Positions 1 to 9,026 of a stretch of DNA of 21,952 nt are shown here, piece by piece; the stretch's first letter is position 1, and each line of letters starts with the position of its first letter. The position numbers were made by a program, and so were the translations under genes. The notes beneath the pieces are model-generated. The model was not told the DNA's origin and ran no database searches. It saw nothing but the letters and a program-made list of their open reading frames with translations. The DNA lies in assembly GCF_000003605.2 (NCBI RefSeq), contig NW_003112477.1:167016-188967 (forward strand), read 5' to 3'. The stretch comes from Saccoglossus kowalevskii (taxonomy: Eukaryota > Hemichordata > Enteropneusta > Harrimaniidae).

Positions 1-420
1 ACTCGTATTACCCTAAAAACTATCAGGTCTGTGCAGTGTCCTATGACATCTATGTACCAAGTGTCATTGAAATGTGATGATTAGTACTTGAGATATCAGT
101 GGAAAAGCCGAAAATTGATTAATCATTATGCAAATTAGGTAATTAATATTGCACAGATTTTTACCCAAAACTAATCAAATCTGCGCATTAGTTTGGAGCA
201 TCTGTGTGCCAAGTTTCATCAAAATCCAATGAATGGTTCTTTAGATATCAGTGGAACAGTCATGAAACAGCCAAAAATCAGCTAATTATCATGCAAATTA
301 GGTAATTAATATGCATGGATTTTTACCAAAACCTAATCAAATCTGCGCATTGGCCCAGAGCATCTATGCACCAAGTTTCATCAAAAACTGATGTATGGTT
401 CTTGAGATATCAGTGGAACA
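1..420. repeat. Element A: tandem units of about 152-163 bp
   Basis: Three related units recur: AGATATCAGTGG at 91, 243 and 405, and CAAATTAGGTAATTAATA at about 132 and 295. Each unit also carries AAATCTGCGCATT / CCAAGTTTCATCAAAA-like segments. The array runs off the left edge of the window. It leads into the CA tract and the hairpin at 488-519. Read on the minus strand the order is hairpin, GTGTGTCCGTC-like microsatellite, then tandem units, the same order as in the element at 14922. Confidence 0.8.
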
Positions 421-426
421 GACGGA

Positions 427-458
<32 letters not shown>

Positions 459-478
459 TACACATATACAGACACACT
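421..478. repeat. CA microsatellite
   Basis: A (CA)n tract with TA and GA interruptions, bordered on the left by GACGGACACACA. It generates His-Thr repeat frames that are not genes. It lies between the tandem units and the terminal hairpin of element A. Confidence 0.95.
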
Positions 479-487
479 AACTGCAAA

Positions 488-519
488 GACTCCCTTTTTG
501 TGCTTCGCACACGGGAGTC
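488..519. repeat. Terminal hairpin of element A
   Basis: Inverted arms GACTCCC (488-494) and GGGAGTC (513-519), with an inner GTGC-TTC-GCAC stem-loop at 500-510. It marks the apparent end of element A. Confidence 0.75.
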
Positions 520-568
520 CAAAAAAAACTACAACCTTGACAAATCACAGTGTGGTTGCAATTTGCCC

Positions 569-850
569 AGACAACACATCAACTGGACTCCTGGCGCAAG
601 TTATCTGGTCGACAAATCAAAGTTTACAGTGTTTTGTAGCTGTGAAAGACTATTTGTATGTCTGAGACCAGGTGAAGAGTATAAGTTGAAATGTATTAAA
701 CCTAAAATAAAATTTTGTGGTGGAAGCGCCATGGTGTGGGGGTATTTTTCAGCTACCGGCTTAGGATCGCTAGTCTGTGTGCCGACGACCATGAATCGAT
801 GGAAATATTTGGATATCCTGCAAAACAAAATAATACCGTATAGAGAACCT
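569..850 (+). pseudogene. Tc1/mariner-like transposase fragment
   Basis: The frame starting RQHINWT contains several Tc1-family landmarks in order. These are the Asp of the first catalytic position (GAC 611-613) in LVDKSKFTVF, the GEEYKLKCIKPKIKF segment, the hallmark GGSAMVWGYFSATGLG, and a downstream MNRWKYLDILQNKIIP. Tc1 transposases are DD34E enzymes that cut and paste DNA at TA sites. Only the first acidic residue is present. Similarity stops around 850, before the second Asp and the Glu would be expected, and no N-terminal helix-turn-helix is found upstream. In this family the residue after the first Asp is usually Glu; here it is Lys. The fragment is a truncated, inactive remnant. The frame stays open to 940 but the last part is not recognisably transposase. 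Confidence 0.85.
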
Positions 851-1065
851 CTGGGAGTTGATCGTCTTAGAGGTGCATTCCTGACCAGTCAAGGATTTAT
901 ATGCGAGTATCATAGAAGCATGGGGACAGTTTCACGTTAAACACATCAGAATCTTGTCATAGGCCTGATAGTTTTCAAGAAGAAGTCAAATATAGAATGG
1001 TTGTTGGACAACAGACAATCCCCTTGTCATCTTCAATAACAGCGAATCTAAAAGTACCTGTGTTA

Positions 1066-1217
1066 GTGGCACCTCTATAGTGACCACTTTTAAGCAGTCC
1101 TAGGTGGCACCTCTATAGTGACCACTTTTAAGCAGTCCTAGGTGCCACCTCTATAGTGACCACTTTTAAGCAGTCCTAGGTGCCACCTCTATAGTGACCA
1201 CTTTTAAGCAGTCCTTA
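1066..1217. repeat. 38-bp minisatellite, four copies
   Basis: A unit beginning GTGGCACCTCTATAGTGACC and ending CAGTCCTAG starts at 1066, 1104, 1142 and 1180. Copies are nearly identical; the main difference is GTGGCACC versus GTGCCACC. This implies recent expansion. Confidence 0.95.
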
Positions 1218-1494
1218 GGCATAACATATTTATAAAGACATTATATGTGTGACCAAATATATAATGTGACCACCTTATAAGTCCCTACATATGTTTGACT
1301 CTGTACAGCAACGTATCTAAGAAAAATGTTAGCCAATTAATACCAAATATATACCGTATTAATCTCAAAGTCCCTTATTAAATATAGCATGAATTGTTAA
1401 AAAGGTTACCCAAAAATAGAGCACTAATATATACAAGCAAAATCAAATATTAGCCAGATTTGCAGGAAACACTGTATTTGTCACATTTATTATT
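1218..1494. other. AT-rich interval, no feature seen
   Basis: AT-rich DNA between the minisatellite and the minus-strand frame at 1495. I see no coding signal or repeat structure. Confidence 0.5.
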
Positions 1495-1671
1495 TTATTC
1501 TTGTAATGAAAACAACATATGTTCACTACAATTATCTAATTGACAAATCTTTGTAAGTATATACATCTCATCATCAACAGTATAAATGACTTTATTCTGT
1601 CCACTTATTTCTACATCTAACAAATGTTTTATTTCAGCCAAATCTTTTAAATTGCAATTGTTAATCAAAAT
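1495..1671 (-). CDS. Possible terminal exon or coding remnant (unrecognised)
   Basis: An uninterrupted minus-strand frame of about 58 codons ending at TAA (1497-1495). It contains a charged, regularly patterned segment: Asp-Leu-Ala-Glu-Ile-Lys-His-Leu-Leu-Asp..., then VIYTVDDEMYILTKICQLDNC. I do not recognise the family. If AAAAG at about 1648-1644 is used as an acceptor, the exon would enter in phase 1. That matches the donor of the Ig exon at 1929 and would make it a short C-terminal tail of the Ig protein. The acceptor has a poor pyrimidine tract, and a one-in-three phase match is weak evidence. It may instead be a fragment of a decayed gene or transposon. Confidence 0.25.
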   Translation of the reverse strand: MLINNCNLKDLAEIKHLLDVEISGQNKVIYTVDDEMYILTKICQLDNCSEHMLFSLQE

Positions 1672-1928
1672 TTAACTTTACATTTCATAGTAATAAATAA
1701 GATTCCCAATCTGTAGATGATTAGAAATATTTTGTTTGAGTTATTGTAGCCAGAATCAAAAGTTGTCAACAACAATGCCAACAACAAGGACAGACTATTT
1801 CTCCTCATATACCTTGTTACAGACAAGGTAATCAGCAGCCCATTGTTATTAAAAACAAAACAAAAATTCATTTTATCTTGGAATGCATCATATCTAATGG
1901 TAATAATAAATATGAATCCAATACGTAC

Positions 1929-2225
1929 CTTGTACTTCTAGTTTTTTTGTATGAGAGATATGTTGGGTTCCATTACTAACATCACATGTATATGTGGCTT
2001 CATCTAGGTATTCATTTAAATGATCAAATATAAGAGTCTGATTATTATGTTCAATATCAGGATAAGTTTCTGCTGGATCTATGAGTTTCCATGGATATGG
2101 AACATTATCTTTATACCATCTAATTGACGTGAAACCAGCAGCACAGCAATGCAATCGTTTTACCTGTGTTGCTGTTCCAAACTCCAGGGTAGCCATATCA
2201 GGATTTGTAAAAGATAAAACACCAT
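1929..2225 (-). CDS. Ig-domain protein, immunoglobulin exon
   Basis: A 297-nt exon bounded by CTATTTCAG (after a strong T tract) and GTACGT, phase 1 at both ends, the usual form of a single-domain Ig exon. With the signal exon it encodes residues 33-131. Ig landmarks: Cys59-Cys60 for the B strand, Trp69 in IRWYKDN for the C strand, and Asp107-Glu-Ala-Thr-Tyr111-Thr-Cys113 for the F strand. N-glycosylation sequons are at Asn94 (NQT) and Asn117 (NGT). The product should be secreted or displayed on the cell surface. WYKD...LIF...YTC and the Cys residues before the domain are loosely reminiscent of the first Ig domain of IL-1-receptor-like proteins, but this is weak; other I-set/V-like receptors fit equally. 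The domain count, membrane segment and any TIR domain cannot be seen. Confidence 0.75.
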
Positions 2226-3511
2226 CTGAAATAGAATTTGAACTATAAAAAAAACAAGAACTAATATTTTGATGATTAATTTCACACAAGGCAATTAAAG
2301 TGGCAACAGCTGTGATTTTTGTTTGTATAAAATCAAATAAAATACGGAAATATATTGTTTTTGACTAAATTGCATGGGCAACATGATCCTACACAAAGCT
2401 AATGTCACATGAAAAGCTCAGGTCGTTACCATTTAGTTAAAAATCTGCCACGTGAAGGCAATTATAGAATTGTAAGGGCAAAAAGTTTATTTTCAATTTT
2501 AGCTTTTATTACTAATTTATTTATTACTGATTTTTTCTTTCATCTATGCTTGGTTATCAACTCCAGTCAAATATGACAATATAGAATCATGATCCATGTA
2601 ACTAAACAGTTTTCATGTTTTTATATTTCCGGTAGCCAAATATCTCACAACAGTACATCTCAGCATGTGAAGCTCTTCAGTCACTTCAAGGTTGATAAAT
2701 ATTGACACAAAGAGGATATAACCCAAGTATTTGTTGAAGAGTATAGCAAACTACTAAAAATACAAGACTAGTTAATTTTTAATCAAAACGAAATACAGTT
2801 ATTACCTGTGGATATGGTTTAGAGTTTAAGTGAGTCAATACGTAACTATGTTCAAATTTTATGTAAACAATGTATGATACACAAGTTGCATACCTCAGAC
2901 AACTAATAAATATCGGCACCCCTGAACACAAAATCAAAACTGTTCACACACAAAGTGGTATGATCGCTTAAAACGCTGTAATATGCCCTTCCCAAAAAAA
3001 TGTTGGAAACCTTCCACAAAATCCGCAACAGCAAGAAATATCGTTCAAAGTTGCTTATTATATATTCAAAAATTATTTGAGGTATATACTAAGACATTCA
3101 GTTTAATACTTGTAACTTGTCTAAATTTTGGTCGATTCTTAAAAATCTTACACAGCTGCAAAGGTCAAAATGTTCTGGACGCATCTCCTTTTTTTTTTTA
3201 AATTGTCCGGATCTGTTTTACGAAAAAATACGCAATTTCCGAAGAAGTGCGACGTGTGCAGAATATTGGATGTCAATACAACTAAGCAATGCACACATAG
3301 CACTCATCAAACATGAGGTGGCGCAAAGAACTGTACCACTTAAAAAAATTTGAACTTAAAAAACAAAATGCAAGTTGAAAAACGTTAATTTCAATGACGG
3401 TCAACTGCTAGTCATTACCATGTAGGTATCAGAATTGACACACTGTCAAATCGCTACGAATATGCAGACGTACCAGTCAATGGTATGTATATAGAGAAAT
3501 ATAATTTATAC
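2226..3511 (-). other. Intron of the Ig-domain gene
   Basis: A 1286-nt interval between the signal-peptide exon and the Ig exon. It contains a short repeat at about 2849-2896 that recurs at 7547-7596 (TTCAAATTTTATGTAAACAA versus TTCGAATTTTATGTAAATAA with similar flanks). No other exon is evident. Confidence 0.5.
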
Positions 3512-3608
3512 CTTTTCCATTGATGGCATACTTTTCACAAAAGTTTACACAATCCACCAGGGGAATCACTGCAATGCATAAGACTGTTGTTGAATATATG
3601 AGATTCAT
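3512..3608 (-). CDS. Ig-domain protein, exon with start codon and signal peptide
   Basis: On the minus strand an ATG at 3608 opens 32 codons plus one base, then a donor GTATAA. The peptide begins MNLIYSTTVLCIAVIPLV, a short polar start and a hydrophobic core (about residues 3-18), typical of a cleaved signal peptide. Asp-Cys-Val-Asn-Phe-Cys follows, giving two Cys at 20 and 24. The exon ends in phase 1, exactly the phase needed to enter the Ig exon at 2225 across a 1286-nt intron, and extracellular Ig exons are commonly phase 1-1. TTCTTCACAG lies 9 nt upstream of the ATG and could be an acceptor, implying an untranslated first exon further upstream. Too short to stand alone, the exon is supported by the combination of signal peptide, donor and phase. 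Confidence 0.6.
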
Positions 3609-4099
3609 GACACCACACTGTGAAGAAATCATTCCGAAAATTTAATAGTCATAGATATGGACAACATACACAGAGTATCATAACCATCTTATGGGAAAAT
3701 CCATATAATTATATCGTCTTAATTTTATTAAATTAACCTCAACAAGAAGCTGTGTATTTGTAGACACTTTGAAACAACAAACACAGTAATTATATATCTT
3801 TGACCTATTGATTTTCAGGCCAACATTTTATTTTCTGATCAAGACAATGGTTTTGATATGATGAAAGCAGTTATTTAGCTTTTACAGGTGGTTAAAAGGC
3901 CTTGTATGTATATTAGTCAGTACCTGAAGTTGGCATCAGAATTTATTGACACCAGGTACAATTGGCAACATATTGGCATCAAGAAGCATTGTATTCAAAA
4001 TATACCAAAACTAACCAATTTCAACAATTTTTGCACATTGATTGGCAAACAGGAATTAATCACATTCTTCAATATTGCCAAAAAATAAAACATTTGTCA
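3609..4099. other. Interval upstream of the Ig gene
   Basis: Should hold the 5' UTR and promoter of the minus-strand Ig gene, but no core promoter motif stands out. A plus-strand exon-like segment at 3888-3955 (TTTTACAG to GTACAA) was noticed; it has no supporting neighbours. Confidence 0.35.
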
Positions 4100-4289
4100 C
4101 TGTGAAATACTTTATTTTCGCTTAGAATTAATTTTCGCTATTTTTGCTGAAGGAATGATTCAGTGAAAATAAAATACAGCGAATATACCTTTTTTTTCTA
4201 TATTTTACATTCATTCAGTGAAAATAAATTTCACACAAAACACCAAAAAAGTCTTTTCAGTGAAAATTAATTCCAGGTAAAATAAAGTA
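4100..4289. mobile_element. MITE-like element M1, copy 1
   Basis: Begins CTGTGAAATACTTTATTTTCGC and ends near AAAATAAAGTA, with inverted termini and internal TTTTCGCT / AGTGAAAATAAA repeats. Internal order matches, on the opposite strand, the element at 12574-12780, including GGAATGATTC/GGAAGATTC, ACAGCGAATATA and the T-run followed by CTATATTT. The right end is eroded or cut off by the abutting element at 4290. Non-autonomous; mobilised, if ever, by a Tc1/mariner-type transposase (inferred from the TA-flanked copy). Confidence 0.8.
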
Positions 4290-4467
4290 TCTGTAAAATC
4301 TGTATTAGAAACCGCGGCTTCTATTAAAATGGTACAATGCAACGGGAATGCGGCTTCTATTAGAGCATCTACACATATGAGAAATGGTGATTTTTTGGTT
4401 CTCAATTGTTCAAAAAGAATGGGTGCGACTTCTATTAGGGATGCGGCTTCTAATACAGATTTTACGG
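4290..4467. mobile_element. MITE-like element M2 with about 27-bp inverted ends
   Basis: The left end carries CTGTAAAATCTGTATTAGAA followed by ACCGC. The right end is GCGGCTTCTAATACAGATTT followed by TACGG, its near-perfect inverse. TA dinucleotides flank both ends (4288-4289, 4468-4469). The internal GCGGCTTCTATTA is repeated. It sits directly against element M1. Confidence 0.75.
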
Positions 4468-4837
4468 TATTTTACAGTCCCAGAGCATTCATGCATAGCA
4501 TCAGATTCCTTTTGGGGGTTGTCGTGTTTGTTGCTTCATTTCTCCACAGAATCAGAGACGCCAAAAAGCTACATTACTAAGATGTATTTCTATGGGTTCT
4601 GCATATGCTGCTGTGGAACGGAGAAAACAGCTGAAGTCAAGGAAACAGCACAAACTCAACTTTGAAGTAATCCTGAGCAACCAAATTTTTATATGTTGAA
4701 CATATAATGTTAATCTTGTTACACTGTTAAGGAGAGTCTCAACAATTATCCCAAAGTAATGTTTTCTCAAAGTTTTAAGCCTTTATTTTCACCATAATGT
4801 TAAAGTCCATAAAGTCCGCCCCTGAGAATACCATATT

Positions 4838-4859
4838 GGGGAGGGGGGGGGGGGAAGGG
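4838..4859 (+). repeat. G-run / potential G-quadruplex
   Basis: GGGG-A-G(12)-AA-GGG provides four or more G tracts within 22 nt. The length of the homopolymer also makes it a likely sequencing or assembly weak point. Confidence 0.7.
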
Positions 4860-5176
4860 TAACCTTTTCATTCAACGTAATTGCAATATTTTTTTGTTCG
4901 TACAACGTAAATAGAAAAAATAAATTCCGTAATTCTGTAATCACAGGCTAGACGTACAACGTAATCAATCAAATATTTTTTCCGTACACTGTAAAAATGT
5001 GTCATTTTTCTCGATACGTACAAGAATTTACATCCACATAAAAAAATCGTAAAAATAATCCAGGGAAATGACATTTTAGAAACTGTAAAACGACTAGATG
5101 ACAAAATTCACTACAAAATTGAATGTCAAGACGTAAAAGGCCCTCTAACCGAATGAAGAGCATTACGAGGGTAATA

Positions 5177-5245
5177 TGCGCATGCGTCTCTACACACGGC
5201 GCAGTAATGGCGGAGAATTTGAGACGGAGAGCTCTTCGGACCATT
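5177..5245 (+). promoter_or_regulatory. CpG-rich patch with NRF1- and YY1-like motifs
   Basis: TGCGCATGCGT at 5177-5187 matches the NRF1 palindrome. About 25 nt further, GTAATGGCGGAG at 5203-5214 matches the YY1 core and forms an ATG with favourable context. The frame from it (Met-Ala-Glu-Asn-Leu-Arg-Arg-Arg) closes after 17 codons without a clear donor. It may be a captured or decayed promoter and first exon. Function is inferred only. Confidence 0.3.
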
Positions 5246-5371
5246 CAATGTTCCATTTTTTAACACTGTAAACTGTAAAAACGTCTTTTCTTTCCTTGTA
5301 AATTGTAAAAAACCCTTTTTATTTCCCGTAAAACCGTACCAGCTACCCCCTTGCCTCCCCTCCATATTCTA

Positions 5372-6354
5372 AAATGCACGTACATACAACCTTTCATTCA
5401 CCATAGTTAGACACATATACATAAAAAACCAATAAATATATGACCAGTGGGAATGGTCAGAAAATAAAAACAAGATACCAGGTGACCTCAGTATGACGAC
5501 TGTAGTAGTTTGATTTATTACATAAAAAAAAAACCTTTAATCATGAGTAAAATATTACAAATAAAAACATTTTGCCTACAAAAATTACACAAATAAATAA
5601 ATATCAAAAACTTCACACCCTGGTAGGGAGAACCCTATCTCCCCCACTTGGTGGCACCGCTGAATTGCAGTGCTCCCTCTTGCAGTTTTTTTCTAGAAAA
5701 AACCCTGGATCAATATTGTCAGCGAAAAATTATAATGTATACATACAAGCATAAATAAAATAACCCCTCCCCTTAGAAGTACATGATCAACCCTAAAACA
5801 TACAACTAAAATTTACACATCAATACTAACTTAAATATACATTAAGAAGAACAATAATACTTTCAGGCCAATAATAATAACAGAAAACATGACGGAAGAT
5901 TTTTGAGGTGATGTTTCTAGTAAATAACCTCAGCATCAAGAAGTTACATGTATCTATATTTTCATGCACTCACCATGATATGTACTAGCCAGTCACTAGT
6001 GGCACTCAGAATTCTCTAGACAGAAAATGCTTAACACTATAACCCAACCGTTCATCACAGGAATTATATGTCCCCTTCTCTTAATCATTGGCTCCTAAGA
6101 CAACTTGATGTTTAGCTAGCTGCAGTTAAAACATTGATGCCCAAGTGGTACACGACCTACAATGTTGACATACACAAAACAAAAATGGACGACCCAGATC
6201 TCATGAGACTTTGTGAGATTTTACGTGCTAAATGACAAGAATTTACATGTTGGCCATCATAGAGGTTGTACAGGTAAGAATAATAAATATATAATTTATA
6301 ATAGAATAATTATAAATGAGAATAATTGCAAAATTAAAAATGTGACAAGATGTC
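5372..6354. other. AT-rich interval, no gene seen
   Basis: No exon with credible splice sites or recognisable product. CCCTGGTAGGGAGAACCC... around 5617-5690 is more GC-rich than its surroundings but was not identified. Confidence 0.45.
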
Positions 6355-6660
6355 TGAACAGCGCCCTCACAAATACATATGTAAAAGTCAGGCATTGGAT
6401 TGAAGCTGGGACTTGCATGAAGCAATGACAGAACAAAATTAAAATGGCCACCATATGGCATCTCGATTATGACGGTCAAACATATATACGTACGACAAGA
6501 TGTAAAATGTAAATTAAAGTTTGAATGGGATTGGTCAAGGCAAGTCAGGGGTACATCTCCAGAACCACATTTATTGAAACAAAATGGCCACCAGTCAGCC
6601 ATTTTGAATCAGATCTGAAAAACAAAATTATGTGCATCAAGGTCCCATGATGCAAATGTA
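6355..6660 (-). repeat. Reverse-oriented fragment of element B
   Basis: The segment 6536-6650 contains AAACAAAATGGCCACCAGTC, AGCCATTTTGAATC and CATCAAGGTCCCATGATG. Read on the minus strand it matches 15200-15310 closely (GGGACCTTGATGCA, TTGTTTTTCAGAT, GATTCAAAATGGC, CATTTTGTTT, GACTTGC). A further AAAATGGCCACCATATGGC unit lies at about 6441-6460. Confidence 0.8.
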
Positions 6661-6920
6661 ACATACATGATTGCCAACAGAAGAGACTTACCAAATGATC
6701 GATCTAGGTTTTGTACAGACCAAGGGTTCAGAGGTAAACACTGAATTGCATTCTGTAACGAGAAATGGATCTCAACCGACTGTGCAACAAAATGTAATTT
6801 CTGGGGCTACCTGAAGAGGAGCTTCGTAAATAATAATTGTGACGCAGAAGTGATGATTCAATATCTAATATATTTATAACTGATAGAACAACATTGGATT
6901 ACGGTAATGTTTTCAATTAT

Positions 6921-6988
6921 CTGACGTTTTTGCACATTGCACTTGTTGATTAGCTGGTTGGATTCAACTGCCATTGAAATTTACAAAT
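6921..6988 (+). repeat. Solo copy of the 9027/9554 inverted-repeat end
   Basis: TTGCACATTGC, GTTGATTAGCTGGTTGGATT and CAACTGCCATTGAAATTTAC match the arm at 9027-9095 (GTCAATTAGTTGGTTGAGTT, CAACTGCCATTGAAATTTAT). No partner arm is seen nearby. Confidence 0.75.
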
Positions 6989-7779
6989 GATTATAAAGAT
7001 GTAGGAAACGGGCTTGTTGTGCTGGCAGTATGTGTGACAATGAAGCTCAGACAAAATTGGCAAAGTTTAATAAATGTTTTTGTCTATTTTATGTGCCTTA
7101 ATATATACATGATTGGCATATATGGTTTTACATGCTGATTTTACATGTATCATCGAGTTCAGGACTGGCTATAGTGCCTACACAAATACCTAAATGGTAC
7201 ATATAATCTTTCACTGTAATGTAGGCGTACTGTTAGCCTAACAGTGTTAGGTAAGCGTTTCAAATCTCATCCAGTTAGGTCAAATCTGTTGTATGGATCC
7301 TGCACAATTCTAATGTTGCATCACTAGACTTTATTATCCACAAACATATGTATGCTGACGCTATCTGGTGCACAACATTTCGTCGGAAGTCCGTTTTGTT
7401 GAATGACCATTTTGTCGAAAGTTGAATATATCAATCATTATTCGGCATGAATTGAAAGAAATATTGCGTGTCATTGCCAGTTTTGTGAAAGAAATGCATC
7501 CTGAGTGCCATTCATTTAAAGGGCGGCAGTCGTAGCACAGAGCGTGTTCGAATTTTATGTAAATAAACAATGTATTTTCCACATGTTGTATACGTCGCTA
7601 TGAGTCCCATATCGAACAGGACGTGGTGCAATGACCATTGCCCTTTAACAAAGATACGATATTTGAACAACACAACACTTTCTTCGACACTTTCTGTCTG
7701 AGTAAGTATGGACTCTATTGCTTTTAATTTTAGCCAACATTTGTGGTTTCCTAATTTTAACAAATAGAATTAATACATA
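6989..7779. other. Intergenic interval with one short dispersed repeat
   Basis: Contains the second copy (7547-7596) of the short repeat also found at 2849-2896. Frames on the minus strand here have no recognisable domain or splice context. Confidence 0.45.
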
Positions 7780-8149
7780 CAGTGAAAGGCACAAAGCAAG
7801 GGCTTTGCTTATAAATGTATTTATTATATAATTGTAAAACGCTGATCATCAGCATTCATTCAAATTCAAATATTCAATTGTGATTGGCTAAACATTGTCT
7901 ATGCCCATAATAAGTAGGCATGCATTCACTTGACCACAGTCCCTCTATAGTCCATAGAGGAACTGTGACTTGACATAGCAACTGTAAACACCCACATATT
8001 CAAAACAAGGCGATTGCTGATTGGAGAACTAACTTTGAAGTCACAATACCATTGGTCAATTTGAATTCTAACAACTATTTTGATTTATAAAAATGTATAC
8101 ATGTATTTATAAAACGTTTATAATGATCACAACTTTATGCCCTTCACTG
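7780..8149. mobile_element. 370-bp foldback MITE with TA flanks
   Basis: Ends CAGTGAAAGGCACAAAG and, inverted, CAGTGAAGGGCATAAAG, 15 of 17 identical. TA flanks both sides (7778-7779 and 8150-8151), the target duplication expected of Tc1/mariner-class transposition. The two halves are loosely complementary throughout (CAAATTCAAATATTCAATTG against CAATTTGAATTC). The centre is a hairpin: CACAGT (7935-7940) and CCTCTAT (7942-7948) pair with ATAGAGG (7954-7960) and ACTGTG (7962-7967). Confidence 0.8.
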
Positions 8150-8173
8150 TATACAATGTAGTACTGTATGAGT

Positions 8174-8207
8174 TCATGGAGGTATAAACAGATGTATACC
8201 TCCATGA
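8174..8207. repeat. Perfect 12-bp hairpin
   Basis: TCATGGAGGTAT (8174-8185) and ATACCTCCATGA (8196-8207) with a 10-nt loop. It lies just outside the 370-bp foldback. Confidence 0.85.
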
Positions 8208-8217
8208 TGAGTTTAAG

Positions 8218-8247
8218 CAAAGACAATAGAAATGTCTAATGTCTTTG
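8218..8247. repeat. Hairpin CAAAGACA / TGTCTTTG
   Basis: Eight-bp arms enclosing ATAGAA, a TGTC and a short extra segment. A shorter form of the same sequence occurs inside the LINE remnant at 13104-13125, opposite strand. Confidence 0.6.
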
Positions 8248-9026
8248 GTTTAAGAGCACACGTTTTCACAATTACAATGAATCAGATGTGGTAAACGTGA
8301 TTTTCTGACTTTAGATCTCCCAAAATCAAAGGCAATTGTGAGCAATGATTTACATTCGGTGATAGTTGGACACTTTCATGACGATAATTTTGACTTTCGA
8401 TGAAATGGACATTCGACGTGATGTACTTTCAACCGAATGTCGTAGATCCGACGCTGTCTTACCTTCCAAGAAATCTATTTATAGCACTGCATGCCTACAC
8501 AGGATAAATGAACTGTGGCCGTGGTTAAAAGTTGCAACTCTCAAACAATTTCCGGCCAGAGAATGAAAATCTTATATATATCTAACGACGCTGGGCATTT
8601 GGGCCGAGGACGATAACATATAAGCTACATAAAACAACAGTGTTGTAGTCACTCCATATCGTAGAATAGACCGGAACAATATACAGGAACGCAAAGGTGA
8701 CACAATATGCCGTTGGTGGCGTGCTCTGGAAACCGTTGGGGCGCCGAGAACAATCAGTATTTATAGTACAGTGGCCCAAATATCCAACTGTGGGCTAAAA
8801 TACTATCTCTGCGATAGTAAAGTAACTTCGAATTTATCATACATAAAAACCTGTACGGTATTATCCGAAAGATGTTATATCTTATTACCTTTACATGTGT
8901 AGAAACCAAAAAAGAATTGTCAAATTTTCTCTAAACGTTGTAATAAAAAAAAAGCAATATTTATTCTATCTGCCGCTTAGGATTAGTTACTTGAGATCTG
9001 AACATACAGATCAGTAACCTCAACTC
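8248..9026. other. Interval with a few CpG-containing stretches, no gene assigned
   Basis: 8380-8460 and 8580-8740 are relatively CpG-containing. Open frames of about 65 codons occur on each strand, but neither resembles a known protein nor shows splice partners. Confidence 0.35.

Larger units (their letters stand above)
4826..5371. repeat. G-rich-ended foldback with GTAA-rich interior
   Basis: The left arm, near 4826-4862, reads AATACCATATTGGGGAGG followed by a G run and AAGGGTA. The right arm, 5340-5371, on the opposite strand reads GAATATGGAGGGGAGGCAAG followed by GGGGTA. The interior has many short CGTAA / CTGTAAA words, such as AACTGTAAAA, suggesting degenerate short-period repeats. A CpG-rich patch at about 5140-5245 lies inside. 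Frames open on the minus strand here are compositional. Confidence 0.45.

Noticed and set aside
395-560. Open frames with His-Thr repeats.
   Set aside because: Produced by the CA microsatellite; not protein-coding.
600-620. Apparent frameshift in the transposase at TGGTCGACAAATC.
   Set aside because: The +2 frame alone carries the Asp and the downstream motifs continuously, so no frameshift is required; the fragment is broken by truncation instead.
2983-3353. Plus-strand frames of 72 and 78 codons.
   Set aside because: They lie within the Ig gene intron on the opposite strand; no recognisable content or splice signals.
3888-3955. Plus-strand exon-like segment (TTTTACAG to GTACAA, encoding KRPCMYISQYLKLASEF).
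   Set aside because: Splice-like borders and an open frame, but no neighbouring exon in matching phase and no recognisable domain; it lies just upstream of the opposite-strand Ig gene.
4868-5365. Several overlapping minus-strand frames with repeated LQFT-like words.
   Set aside because: They follow the short-period GTAA-rich repeats of the foldback and have no protein-like features.
8366-8779. Open frames of about 65 codons on both strands.
   Set aside because: No domain, signal peptide or splice partner; length is expected by chance.
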